Part shown: one piece after another, positions 16,381 through 24,533 of the stretch
Position numbering within the stretch: the stretch's first letter is position 1
Layout of the letters: every line of letters starts with the position of its first letter
NCBI RefSeq assembly: GCF_900100395.1
Contig: NZ_FNFB01000006.1
Coordinates: 277,504 to 341,503 of the forward strand
Source: Nonomuraea maritima
GTDB lineage: Bacteria > Actinomycetota > Actinomycetes > Streptosporangiales > Streptosporangiaceae
DNA: 64,000 nucleotides
Direction: 5' to 3'
The notes under the pieces: generated by a model
Told to the model about the DNA's origin: nothing
Seen by the model: only the letters and a program-made list of their open reading frames with translations
The model's database searches: none
Made by a program: the position numbers and the translations under genes

Positions 16381-16820
16381 GGCGCCGCCGCGCGGCGGAC
16401 CGTCAGGCTCTCGACCGGGATCAGCGTCGCGTCACCGACCTCGACCTCGACCTCGTCGACCTCAGGGACGGCGTCGAGCACCGCCCGGCGCAGCGCGGCC
16501 GCCGCGGCGGCGGTGCCGCAGCCGGCGGGGCGCATGCGCAGCCGCACCCGCCCCTCCTCGACGGCCAGCAGCTCGGCGGACCCGCCGGCGAGCACGGCCT
16601 GCAGCCGGGCGTCACGGTCGAGCGGGTGCAGGTCGTGCAGCAGCAGCAGCGACCCGACCAGCTCGTCGGCGGCCAGGCGCGCCGCCTGCTCCTCGTCCAC
16701 GGTCGCCATGACGCGTTCGAGGCCCTCGCCGTACAGGTCGAGCAGTTCGGTGACGAGCTCGATCGTGGCCGCGTCGGCCTCTTCGAGCAGGGCCTCGATC
16801 CGGTGGAGGCGCTCGCTCAT
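16377..16820 (-). CDS. NifU C-terminal-domain-like protein
   Basis: The 147-aa protein has an N-terminal helical half (residues 1-75) and a C-terminal half shaped like the NifU/Nfu Fe-S scaffold domain (about 78-140: LAGGSAELLAVEEGRVRLRM... VEVEVGDATLIPVESL). The CxxC that normally binds the cluster reads GCGT, leaving one Cys (101). It may bind a cluster as a dimer through single cysteines, or not at all. It overlaps the large-subunit stop by ATGA, so it is made together with the enzyme. Confidence 0.85.
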   Translation of the reverse strand: MSERLHRIEALLEEADAATIELVTELLDLYGEGLERVMATVDEEQAARLAADELVGSLLLLHDLHPLDRDARLQAVLAGGSAELLAVEEGRVRLRMRPAGCGTAAAAAALRRAVLDAVPEVDEVEVEVGDATLIPVESLTVRRAAAP

Positions 16821-18622
16821 CCGCCGGCACCGTTCCCGAACGTGGGCGAGTGCACCTGCTTGAGCACCTTGCCGCCGCCGAGGTACATGTGGACGCCGCA
16901 GGGCAGGCACGGATCGAAGCTGCGTACGGTACGCATGATGTCGATGCCCTTGAACGACTCGGCGTCGTTCTCCTCGAAGATCGGCAGGCCCTGCACGGCG
17001 TCCTCGTACGGTCCCGGGGTGCCGTACATGTCGCGCGGGCTGGCGTTCCACGGCGTCGGCGGGTACGGGTGGTAGTTGGCGATCTTGCCTTCGCTGATCA
17101 CGAGGTGGTGGGACAGCACCCCGCGCACCGCCTCGTGGAAGCCGCAGCCGATCGCCTCGTCCGGCACGTCGAAGTCGGCGAACACCTGCGTGCGCCCGGC
17201 GCGGACCTCGTTCATGGCCTGTTCGACGAAGTACACGGCCATCGCCGCCGCGTACGCCACGAAATAGGCGCGGGCGCGGTTGCGCTCGATGGTGTTCGCC
17301 CAGCGCGGGATCTTCCACTCCAGGCGCGTCTCCGGCAGGGCCGCGCTCTTCGGCAGGATCATCTCGACGCTGCTGCCGGTGGCGCGTACGGTGCCGGTGT
17401 CGACGAGGCCCGCGAGGGCCGTCGACCACAGCCGGGCGAGCGGGCCGCCTCCGGTGTCGAGCGCCAGGTAGTCGCCGGTACGCGAGTCGAACCAGCGCGG
17501 GCTCATCACCCAGCTGTAGTTGCCGCCGTCGAGGTCGCGCTTCTGCGGCTTGGGCAGCGTCGTCTGGTTCCACGGATGCCGCTGGTCGACCGGGTTGCCG
17601 AGCGGGTCGTGGGTGACGAACGTGGTCTCGTCCTGCCAGTCGTCGTAGTAGGAGCTGCCGAGCAGGATACGCATGCCGAGGTTGATGTCCACGAGGTTCG
17701 TGGTCACGTGCCGGCCGTCGACGATGACGCCCGGCGTGACGAACATCTTCCTGCCCCACTCGTTCATGGTGCGGTAGTCGTAGTCGACGACGTTCGGGTC
17801 CTGGAAGGCGCCCCAGCAGCCGAGCATGATGCGCCTGCGGCCGACCTCCTCGTAGCCGGGCAGCGCCTGGTAGAAGAAGTCGAAGAGGTCGTCGTTCATG
17901 GGGACGGCCTTCTTGACGAAGTCGAGCACCCGCAGCAGCCTGACCAGGTAGTCGGTGAACACCTGCGGCGTGGCGACGGTGCCGACCCCGCCCGGGTACA
18001 GCGTCGACGGGTGCACGTGCCGGCCCTCCATGAGGCAGCACATCTCCCTGGTGACCCTGCTGACCTGCAGGGCCTCGCGGTAGAGGTCACCGCTGAACGG
18101 GTTGCACGCGCGCATGATGTCGGCGATCGTCCGGTAGCCGTGAATGCCGGCGTTCGGCGCCTGGGTGTTCTCGGCCTGGCGCAGCAGGCTCGGGTTGGTC
18201 TCCTTGACCATCTGCTCGCAGTAGTCGACGAAGACCAGGTTGTCCTGGAAGAGCGTGTGGTCGAACATGTACTCGGCCGCTTCGCCGAGGTTGATGATCC
18301 ACTCACCCAGCGGCGGCGTCTTGACGCCGTACGCCATGTTCTGGGCGTAGATCGAGCACACCGCGTGGTTGTCGCCGCAGATGCCGCAGATGCGGCTCGT
18401 GATGAAGTGGGCGTCGCGCGGGTCCTTGCCCTTCATGAAGACGCTGTAGCCGCGGAACAGTGACGAGGTGCTCTTGCACTCGACCACCTCGCGGTTCTTG
18501 AAGTCGATCTTCGTGTAGATGCCCAGGTTGCCGATGATCCGCGTGATCGGGTCCCACGACATCTCGACGAGTTCGCGAGCGGTCTCCGCTTTCTGACCCC
18601 GGCCCGCAGTACGGGTTGTCAC
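16817..18622 (-). CDS. [NiFe]-hydrogenase large subunit (actinobacterial-type)
   Basis: This is the catalytic subunit, which splits H2 at a NiFe(CN)2CO centre. The 601-aa protein has the L1 motif RICGICGDNH (Cys79, Cys82) and the L2 motif DPCLPCGVH (Cys572, Cys575, His578). These give the four nickel-binding cysteines. A 23-aa C-terminal extension follows His578 and should be clipped by the protease at 13081-13893. The overall sequence resembles the group 1h-type (and related 1f/1l) high-affinity hydrogenases. The start is a GTG 12 bases after the small-subunit stop, preceded by AGGGGG. Confidence 0.97.
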   Translation of the reverse strand: MTTRTAGRGQKAETARELVEMSWDPITRIIGNLGIYTKIDFKNREVVECKSTSSLFRGYSVFMKGKDPRDAHFITSRICGICGDNHAVCSIYAQNMAYGVKTPPLGEWIINLGEAAEYMFDHTLFQDNLVFVDYCEQMVKETNPSLLRQAENTQAPNAGIHGYRTIADIMRACNPFSGDLYREALQVSRVTREMCCLMEGRHVHPSTLYPGGVGTVATPQVFTDYLVRLLRVLDFVKKAVPMNDDLFDFFYQALPGYEEVGRRRIMLGCWGAFQDPNVVDYDYRTMNEWGRKMFVTPGVIVDGRHVTTNLVDINLGMRILLGSSYYDDWQDETTFVTHDPLGNPVDQRHPWNQTTLPKPQKRDLDGGNYSWVMSPRWFDSRTGDYLALDTGGGPLARLWSTALAGLVDTGTVRATGSSVEMILPKSAALPETRLEWKIPRWANTIERNRARAYFVAYAAAMAVYFVEQAMNEVRAGRTQVFADFDVPDEAIGCGFHEAVRGVLSHHLVISEGKIANYHPYPPTPWNASPRDMYGTPGPYEDAVQGLPIFEENDAESFKGIDIMRTVRSFDPCLPCGVHMYLGGGKVLKQVHSPTFGNGAGG

Positions 18623-18634
18623 CTTGCCGTCCCC

Positions 18635-19681
18635 CTAGTTACCCCAGCGCGGGTCGTACCCGCTGGTCAGTTTGCGGCCGTTGTGCCGCCACTTCGGCTC
18701 CTTGTTCGCCGAGCGGTTGGTGATGGAGCGCAGCCTGCGGATCAGCGCGCCGTACGCGCCGCTCGCCGCGGCCGACACGGACGAGCCGGGGGGTTCGTCC
18801 ATGAACGGCATGAACTTGTCGGGGAAACCGGGCATCGTGCAGGCGATGCAGATGCCGCCCACGTTGGGGCAGCCGCCGATGCCGCCCATCCAGCCGCGTT
18901 TGGGCACGTTGCAGTTGACGACCGGACCCCAGCAGCCCACGCGCACCAGGCACTTGGGCGAGTTGTAGTCGTGGGCGAAGTCGCCCTGCTCGTAGTAGCC
19001 GGCGCGGTCGCAGCCCTCGTGCACGGTCTTGCCGAACAGCCAGGTGGGACGCTGCATCTGGTCGAGCGGGATGGTCGGCGCCATCCCCGCTGCCTGGTAG
19101 AGCAGCCACGTCAGCGTCTCCATGAAGTTGTCCGGCTGCACGGGGCAGCCGGGCACGTTCACGATGGGGAGTCCGCCGGCGGACCGGAAGTCGTGGCCGA
19201 GGTAATCGCCGAGGCCCATGCAGCCGGTCGGGTTGCCCGCCATCGCGTGGATGCCGCCGTACGTGGCGCAGGTGCCGATCGCGACCACCGCCCACGCCCT
19301 CGGCGCGAGCCGGTCGATCCACTCGTTCACGGTGATGGGCTCGCCGGTGACCGGGTCGTTGCCCATGGACGACCAGTAGCCCTCGCCGTTGATCCGCTCG
19401 TTCGGGATCGAGCCCTCGACCACGAAGATGAACGGGCCGAGCTCGCCGCGTGCGGCCTGGTGGAAGGGCGCCATGAAGGCGTCGCCCACCTCGGTGGCCA
19501 GCACCTTGTTGTGCAGGTGCACCTTGGGCAGCCCGGGTACGAGCCCGAGCAGCACCTCTTCCAGACTCGGCAGCCCCGCCGCGGTGACGGCCACGGTGTC
19601 GCCGTCGCAGCTCATGCCTTCCGACGTCCAGAGGATGTGGACTTCCTCCAGGGCGACCGGTGCAGGTGTCGTCGATGTCAT
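18635..19681 (-). CDS. [NiFe]-hydrogenase small subunit (actinobacterial-type)
   Basis: This is the electron-transfer subunit. The 348-aa protein has no Tat signal, so the enzyme is probably made cytoplasmic. At the proximal cluster the usual CxxC reads Cys25-Asp-Gly-Asp28, as in the Ralstonia eutropha actinobacterial-type enzyme where an Asp ligand replaces a Cys. The other cluster motifs follow: GTCATYGGIHA, VPGCPVQP, the HEGCDRAGYYEQG region and the GCPNVGGICIACTMPGFPDKFMP region. The ATG at 19681 is chosen because AAGGGGG lies about 8 bases upstream; earlier in-frame starts are unsupported. It is the first gene of the 13-gene operon. Confidence 0.96.
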   Translation of the reverse strand: MTSTTPAPVALEEVHILWTSEGMSCDGDTVAVTAAGLPSLEEVLLGLVPGLPKVHLHNKVLATEVGDAFMAPFHQAARGELGPFIFVVEGSIPNERINGEGYWSSMGNDPVTGEPITVNEWIDRLAPRAWAVVAIGTCATYGGIHAMAGNPTGCMGLGDYLGHDFRSAGGLPIVNVPGCPVQPDNFMETLTWLLYQAAGMAPTIPLDQMQRPTWLFGKTVHEGCDRAGYYEQGDFAHDYNSPKCLVRVGCWGPVVNCNVPKRGWMGGIGGCPNVGGICIACTMPGFPDKFMPFMDEPPGSSVSAAASGAYGALIRRLRSITNRSANKEPKWRHNGRKLTSGYDPRWGN

Positions 19682-19792
19682 GACCCAAGCCCCCTTCTCG
19701 GCCATGCCGCAGAGGTTTAGGGTCGATGCCTTTCGGTAGTCGACACGCACCTCTACGTAGCGGACATACCGCTCTGACGAAGGTTGCAAACC
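19682..19792. promoter_or_regulatory. Divergent promoter region of the hydrogenase operon
   Basis: The 111 bases between the small-subunit start and the divergent membrane-protein gene must hold the operon promoter. I see no convincing -35/-10 pair or obvious operator palindrome. The assignment rests on gene arrangement alone. Confidence 0.45.
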
Positions 19793-20299
19793 ATGACGCA
19801 AGCTCCACCGCGCACCACCGGTTCGTACCGATACGTGGCACCACGGCCGCCACGGTCACTGCCGCGGGCCACCGCGCGCGGCGTGATCGGCGCGATGGCG
19901 ATGTCCGGATTGCGGCAGTTCACCACGGCGGTCGGGCTGGTGCGGAAGGTGCCTCCTGAGGCAGTACTCGAACGGGCCGCCCCTGAGGTGACCCGGCGGG
20001 TGCCCGCCGCGCGGCGTCCGGCGATGGTCGAGCTCACCCACTGGTCGTACGGGGCGTTCGGCGGGCTGCTGTTCGGGCTGCTGCCCTGGCGGGTCCGCCG
20101 CCGGCCCTGGGTGGGACCGGTGTACGGGCTGGCGTTCTGGGCGGTGTTCGAGGCGGTCATCGCGCCCGTGCTGGGCACGCCGCGTCCCCATCGCACGCGG
20201 GAACGCGTGGCGCTCCTGGTGGACCACGTCGTCTACGGCACCGTGGTCGGGGCGTCCCCGTGGCCCCATCAGGACGTGCCGGACGACCTTCCGATGTGA
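19793..20299 (+). CDS. Uncharacterised DUF1440-like membrane protein
   Basis: The 168-aa protein has likely membrane segments near residues 30-48 (RGVIGAMAMSGLRQF), 88-105 (GAFGGLLFGLLPW), 115-133 (GLAFWAVFEAVIAPVLG) and 145-158. The pattern recalls DUF1440-type proteins of unknown function. The ATG at 19793 is preceded by AAGG. It is transcribed divergently from the hydrogenase operon, and its 3' end overlaps the 3' end of hypF by 31 bases. A link with the hydrogenase is possible but unproven. Confidence 0.6.
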   Translation: MTQAPPRTTGSYRYVAPRPPRSLPRATARGVIGAMAMSGLRQFTTAVGLVRKVPPEAVLERAAPEVTRRVPAARRPAMVELTHWSYGAFGGLLFGLLPWRVRRRPWVGPVYGLAFWAVFEAVIAPVLGTPRPHRTRERVALLVDHVVYGTVVGASPWPHQDVPDDLPM

Positions 20300-22545
20300 T
20301 CGCGGGCGGCGGCCACGGCTGCCTGGCCCAGGCTGATCCCGGCGTCGTTGACCGGCACGGCGGCATGGGTGAGCACCCGGAAGCCGGCGGCGCGCAGGCC
20401 GTCCAGCGTGCGCCTGAGCAGCAGCACGTTCTGGAAGACGCCGCCGGACAGGGCCACCGTCGCAAGGCCCGAGTCCTCGCGCAGCAGGCGGCAGCAGCGC
20501 ACGATCAGCTCCGCGACGCCGTGGTGGAAGCGGGCGGACACGACGGCCGGGCCGGCGCCCGCGGCGAGGTCGGCCACGACGGCGCGCACCAGGTCGGCGC
20601 CGGACGCCACCAGCAGGCCGCCGTCGCGGGAGACGCCCGCCGGGTAGCCGCCCTTCTCGTGCGGATCGGCGAGCTGCTCCAGCTCGATCGCCGCCTGCCC
20701 CTCGTACGTGACCGTGTCGCGGACGCCGACCAGCGCCGCGACGGCGTCGAAGAGGCGGCCGGCGCTCGATGTCAGGGGCGCGCCGAGGCCGCCGGCGCGC
20801 GCCAGCGCGGTCACCTGGCGCCAGCGCGGCCCGTTGCGCGCGGCCACCGGCGGGGCCTCGACGTCCGGGAGGTCGGCCAGGTAGGCGGCGGCCATCCGCC
20901 ACGGCTGCCGGACCGCCATGGCGCCGCCCGGCATCGGCACGCGGGCCAGGTGCCCCGCCCGCTCGAACGAGGCCAGGTCGGCCAGCAGGAACTCGCCGCC
21001 CCACAGGGTGCCGTCGGCGCCGTAGCCGAGCCCGTCGAACGCGACGCCGATCACCCGTCCGCTCTCGCCGTTGTCGGCCAGGCAGGAGGCGATGTGGGCG
21101 TGGTGGTGCTGCACGGGGACCAGCTCGACGTCCGGCAGGGTCAGCGCGTGCTTGGTGGACAGGTACTCGGGGTGCAGGTCGTGGGCGACGACCTCGGGGC
21201 GGATGCCGAACAGGCCGCAGAAGTGCCGGACGGTCTCCACGTACGAGCGGAACGTCGGCCAGTTCTCCAGGTCACCGATGTGCGGGGAGACGAACGCGTG
21301 TGCGCCCTTCGCCAAACAGAAGGTGTTCTTCAACTCGGCGCCGCAGGCGAGCACCTGCCGGGTCGTCGCGAGGGGGAGCGTGCACGGGCGGGGGGAGTGG
21401 CCGCGTGAACGGCGGACGACCATTGCTTTGCCGTCGAAGGGGCGTACCACCGAGTCGTCGGCGCGCAGGTGGATCGGACGGTCGTGGGTGAGGAAGGCGT
21501 CCGCGATGCCGGCGAGGTTCTCCAGGGCGGCGCGGTCGTCGTACAGGATGGGCTCGTCGGCGACGTTGCCGCTGGTCAGCACGATCGGGGCGGCGGTGTC
21601 GGCAAGCAGCAGGTGGTGCAGCGGCGTGTAGGGGAGCATCAGCCCCAGCCGGCGCTGTCCTGGCGCGACCGCGTCGGCCACGGCGGCGTCCGGGCGGCGC
21701 GGCAGCAGCACGACCGGTCGGGCGCGGTCCTTCAGCAGGGCGGCGCCCGTCGCGTCCACCTCGCACAGCCGCCGGGCCGCGTCGAGGTCGGCGACCATGA
21801 CGGCGAACGGCTTGTCGCCGCGTCGCTTGCGCCGCCGCAGCTCGGCGGCGGCGCGGTCGTCCGAGGCGAGCACCGACAGGTGGTAGCCGCCGAGACCCTT
21901 CACCGCCAGCACGCCCCCCGCCCGCAGCACGCGGGCGGACCCCACCAGCGGGTCGCCGGTCGCGCCGACCAGCTTCAGTCGGGGGCCGCAGGACGGGCAG
22001 CAGATGGGCTGGGCGTGGAAGCGGCGGTCGGCCGGGTCGTGGTACTCGGTGTGACAGTCGGCGCACATCGCGAACCCCGACATCGTGGTCAGCGGCCTGT
22101 CGTACGGCATCGCGCGCACGATCGTCAGGCGCGGCCCGCAGTTGACGCAGTTGACGAACGGGTAGCGGTAGCGGCGGTCGGCGGGGTCGCGGAGCTCGGC
22201 CAGGCAGTCGGCGCACGTGGCGATGTCGGGCGAGACGAGCGTGCGGGACGCTCCCGCAGAAGCGCTCGGCACGATGGTGAACCCGGCCGCGTGCACGGCG
22301 CCCCGCCGGACGGTGACGCGCTCGATCGCGGCGAGCGGCGGGGCGTCGCGTTCGAGCCGGTGCAGGAACTCGCGGATCAGGGGACGGTCGCCCTCCAGCT
22401 CGACGAACACGCCGTGACCGTCGTTGCCGACCCGGCCCGACAGGCCGAGACGCGTGGCCAGCCCGTACACGAACGGACGGAACCCCACGCCCTGAACGAT
22501 GCCTTCGACCCTGACCAGCACCCCCATCGGGCCAGTGTGCGCCAC
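20269..22545 (-). CDS. hypF: Carbamoyltransferase HypF
   Basis: HypF converts carbamoyl phosphate to a carbamoyl-adenylate and transfers it to the C-terminal Cys of HypE, the first step of CN ligand synthesis. The 758-aa protein shows all its domains in order: acylphosphatase (VQGVGFRPFVYGLA, about 14-27), two zinc-finger units (CADCLAEL...CVNCGP and CADCHTEY...CCPSCGP, about 109-180), a YrdC-like domain (about 200-380), and a Kae1-like domain with VQHHHAHIAS. The start is either the GTG at 22545 or an ATG at 22527; neither has a strong ribosome site. Confidence 0.97.
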   Translation of the reverse strand: MAHTGPMGVLVRVEGIVQGVGFRPFVYGLATRLGLSGRVGNDGHGVFVELEGDRPLIREFLHRLERDAPPLAAIERVTVRRGAVHAAGFTIVPSASAGASRTLVSPDIATCADCLAELRDPADRRYRYPFVNCVNCGPRLTIVRAMPYDRPLTTMSGFAMCADCHTEYHDPADRRFHAQPICCPSCGPRLKLVGATGDPLVGSARVLRAGGVLAVKGLGGYHLSVLASDDRAAAELRRRKRRGDKPFAVMVADLDAARRLCEVDATGAALLKDRARPVVLLPRRPDAAVADAVAPGQRRLGLMLPYTPLHHLLLADTAAPIVLTSGNVADEPILYDDRAALENLAGIADAFLTHDRPIHLRADDSVVRPFDGKAMVVRRSRGHSPRPCTLPLATTRQVLACGAELKNTFCLAKGAHAFVSPHIGDLENWPTFRSYVETVRHFCGLFGIRPEVVAHDLHPEYLSTKHALTLPDVELVPVQHHHAHIASCLADNGESGRVIGVAFDGLGYGADGTLWGGEFLLADLASFERAGHLARVPMPGGAMAVRQPWRMAAAYLADLPDVEAPPVAARNGPRWRQVTALARAGGLGAPLTSSAGRLFDAVAALVGVRDTVTYEGQAAIELEQLADPHEKGGYPAGVSRDGGLLVASGADLVRAVVADLAAGAGPAVVSARFHHGVAELIVRCCRLLREDSGLATVALSGGVFQNVLLLRRTLDGLRAAGFRVLTHAAVPVNDAGISLGQAAVAAARDHIGRSSGTS

Positions 22546-22618
22546 CGGCAGGGGCGGAACCGGTCACCCCCGGCCGGGGTCCTGCCCAAAGTATGGGCAG
22601 GTCCCCGTCACGGAGGTG

Positions 22619-23452
22619 TCAGGCGGTCCTGGGCTCCAGGTACCAGCGGTAGTTGTCGCGTACGTACAGCTGGGTCATGCCCGCGCGCAGCATGTTGTGC
22701 AGGGACGGGTTGTGCCCGCCAGGCTCCTCGGCGCCGGTCTCGGCGAAGACCCACCGGCATCCGGCCGCGGCGGCGGCACGGATTCGCGCGCGCAGCAGGG
22801 CGCTCTGGTACCCCTTGCCGCGGTGCTCCGGCATGGTGGCGCCGGAGAACATCTCGGCCGCCTCGCCGTGCACGAACAGGCCGCCCACGGAGACGATCTC
22901 GCCGCCGGACCTGATGGCGTACCCGTGGAAGGCGGGGTCGTCGAGAGAGCTGGTCGTGATCTGCTCGAGCACTCCTTCCGGCATGCCGAAGAACCGGATC
23001 ATCGCCGTGGCCCACGCCTCCGCCTCGGGCGTGCCGATCCGCTCGACCACCGGGCCGTCGTCGTCCTGCGGCAGGTCGGTGGTGAGGTCGAGGCCCAGCT
23101 TCACCCACGAGGACTTGTGCACGAGGCCGTACTTCTCGCAGATCTCCGTCCAGTCGGGCGGCAGCACGGAGGGCGCGAGCTGCACCACCGCCGACGGTAC
23201 GGACCTCGACCGGTAGAAGTCGACGATCTCGCCGACCAGCTCGGAGGTGACGGGCTCGGCGAAGCCGAACCCGAGGGCCTTGCTCCAGTAGTTCATGGGG
23301 TCGTTGGCCATGGCCAGGACCACGCCGCCGCCCAGCCGGATGCTGTCGATGCCCAGAGTCCGCCTGGTCTCGGCCGACGCCGCTGCCGAGAAGTTGTGGT
23401 TCAGCTCGGCCTCGGCGAGCTCAGCCCATGACGGATCGAAAGCCTGTCGCAT
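22619..23452 (-). CDS. GNAT family N-acetyltransferase
   Basis: The 277-aa protein has a C-terminal GNAT domain with the acetyl-CoA loop pattern MPEHRGKGYQSALLRARI, followed by a WVFAETG strand. The N-terminal half is a second, weaker GNAT-like or lid region. Substrate unknown. The ATG at 23452 is preceded by GAGAGGGA; an in-frame GTG at 23476 adds eight residues. It is transcribed divergently from the MotA/ExbB-like gene. Confidence 0.85.
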   Translation of the reverse strand: MRQAFDPSWAELAEAELNHNFSAAASAETRRTLGIDSIRLGGGVVLAMANDPMNYWSKALGFGFAEPVTSELVGEIVDFYRSRSVPSAVVQLAPSVLPPDWTEICEKYGLVHKSSWVKLGLDLTTDLPQDDDGPVVERIGTPEAEAWATAMIRFFGMPEGVLEQITTSSLDDPAFHGYAIRSGGEIVSVGGLFVHGEAAEMFSGATMPEHRGKGYQSALLRARIRAAAAAGCRWVFAETGAEEPGGHNPSLHNMLRAGMTQLYVRDNYRWYLEPRTA

Positions 23453-23562
23453 ACGGATGTCATCCCTCTCTGACACAAATGCTCATAAGAGCCGGCATGG
23501 GGGTGACTCGCAGCGGGCGGCGTACCGACGTGGGATGGAGGCTAGCGGAACCGGAAATGTCG

Positions 23563-23577
23563 GAACCTGGCAGGTTC
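23563..23577. promoter_or_regulatory. Candidate operator palindrome GAACCTGGCAGGTTC
   Basis: A perfect 6-3-6 inverted repeat lies in the intergenic region between the divergent GNAT and MotA/ExbB-like genes, about 90 bases from the latter. Its shape suits a dimeric repressor such as a TetR or GntR member. No matching regulator gene is nearby. Confidence 0.4.
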
Positions 23578-23669
23578 GCCCGAGTTAATGGTGATGACTG
23601 CCTGCAATGAGTGCTTTACGTGTGGTTAGGTGTTCTCTGACAATTCTTGTGCCGAGGTGAGGTTGAAGG

Positions 23670-24533
23670 GTGTCAAAGGTCGGCTGGCGTCATTCGGTGT
23701 TCGCGCCCCTTGTGGGCGTTGTGGTTTCCCTGGGTTGTTATGCGTTGGGAGTGGTGGAGGCGCTTCTTGCGGCGGTGGGGGCGACGACCGCGCCGCCGGC
23801 CGCCGAGTACGTGGTGACGTTGATCTTCGCGGTGTTCCTGACGGCCGTCCTGCGCATCGCGCGGGCCGTGCCTGACCTCCGGCGCGAGAACGCGGCGACG
23901 GCCCGCGCCGTGGCCAACGTCGCCTCGGTGCGGCCGGGTGACGACACGCTGGTGGCCCGGCGGCTGCGGCTGTTCAAGGAGTCGGCCGACGCGGGCAACG
24001 ACAGCGAGTCGGTGCTGAGTGCCCGTTCCGCGCTCGACGAGAGCGAGATGGCCAACAAGCACCACCTCGACCACGCCCTCATCTGGGCCCTGCCCGTCTT
24101 CGGGTTCATCGGCACGGCGCTCACCATGGCCGCGATGGTCACCTCGTTCTCCGGGGCGCTCGACGGACAGGGGGATCCCGGCGCGCTGATCGTGGCGCTC
24201 AAGCAGCACGTCCTGCCCGAGCTGGCCTCGGCGTTCGGGGTGACGCTGATCGCGCTGTTCCTGAGCGTGGTCTCCTTCGGGGCGATGGCGCTGGTCGAGC
24301 GGTCGGAGCGGGCCGGGATCACGGCCGCCGACGAGGTCTTCCTCGTCCACATCGCGCGCCTGCCCGCCAAGCAGGCCGCGCCCGCCCTGCACGGGCTCAC
24401 GCAGGAGCTCGCCGAGACGCGCGGGCGCACCGAGGAGCTCATCAAGGGTCTCGACGCCCTGCGCACCGCGGTCGAACGGCTGAACGCCCTGGAAAGCCGG
24501 CCGCAGAAGTACTCGCTGGTGAGGGAGCCGTGA
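23670..24533 (+). CDS. MotA/TolQ/ExbB-like proton channel protein
   Basis: The 287-aa membrane protein has two N-terminal helices (about residues 9-32 and 45-62), a cytoplasmic stretch (65-135) and two further helices (about 137-160 and 185-215) with ALPVFGFIGTALTMAAMV and FGVTLIALFLSVVSFGAMALVE. The last two match the TolQ/ExbB signature in which the helices surround the partner's Asp-bearing helix. A coiled-coil-like tail follows (about 245-280). The GTG stop junction (GTGA) couples it to the next gene, which encodes the likely partner. Confidence 0.8.
   Translation: MSKVGWRHSVFAPLVGVVVSLGCYALGVVEALLAAVGATTAPPAAEYVVTLIFAVFLTAVLRIARAVPDLRRENAATARAVANVASVRPGDDTLVARRLRLFKESADAGNDSESVLSARSALDESEMANKHHLDHALIWALPVFGFIGTALTMAAMVTSFSGALDGQGDPGALIVALKQHVLPELASAFGVTLIALFLSVVSFGAMALVERSERAGITAADEVFLVHIARLPAKQAAPALHGLTQELAETRGRTEELIKGLDALRTAVERLNALESRPQKYSLVREP

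Noticed and set aside
16850..18463. 537-codon plus-strand frame opposite the hydrogenase large subunit
   Set aside because: The opposite strand encodes a recognisable hydrogenase with all active-site motifs.
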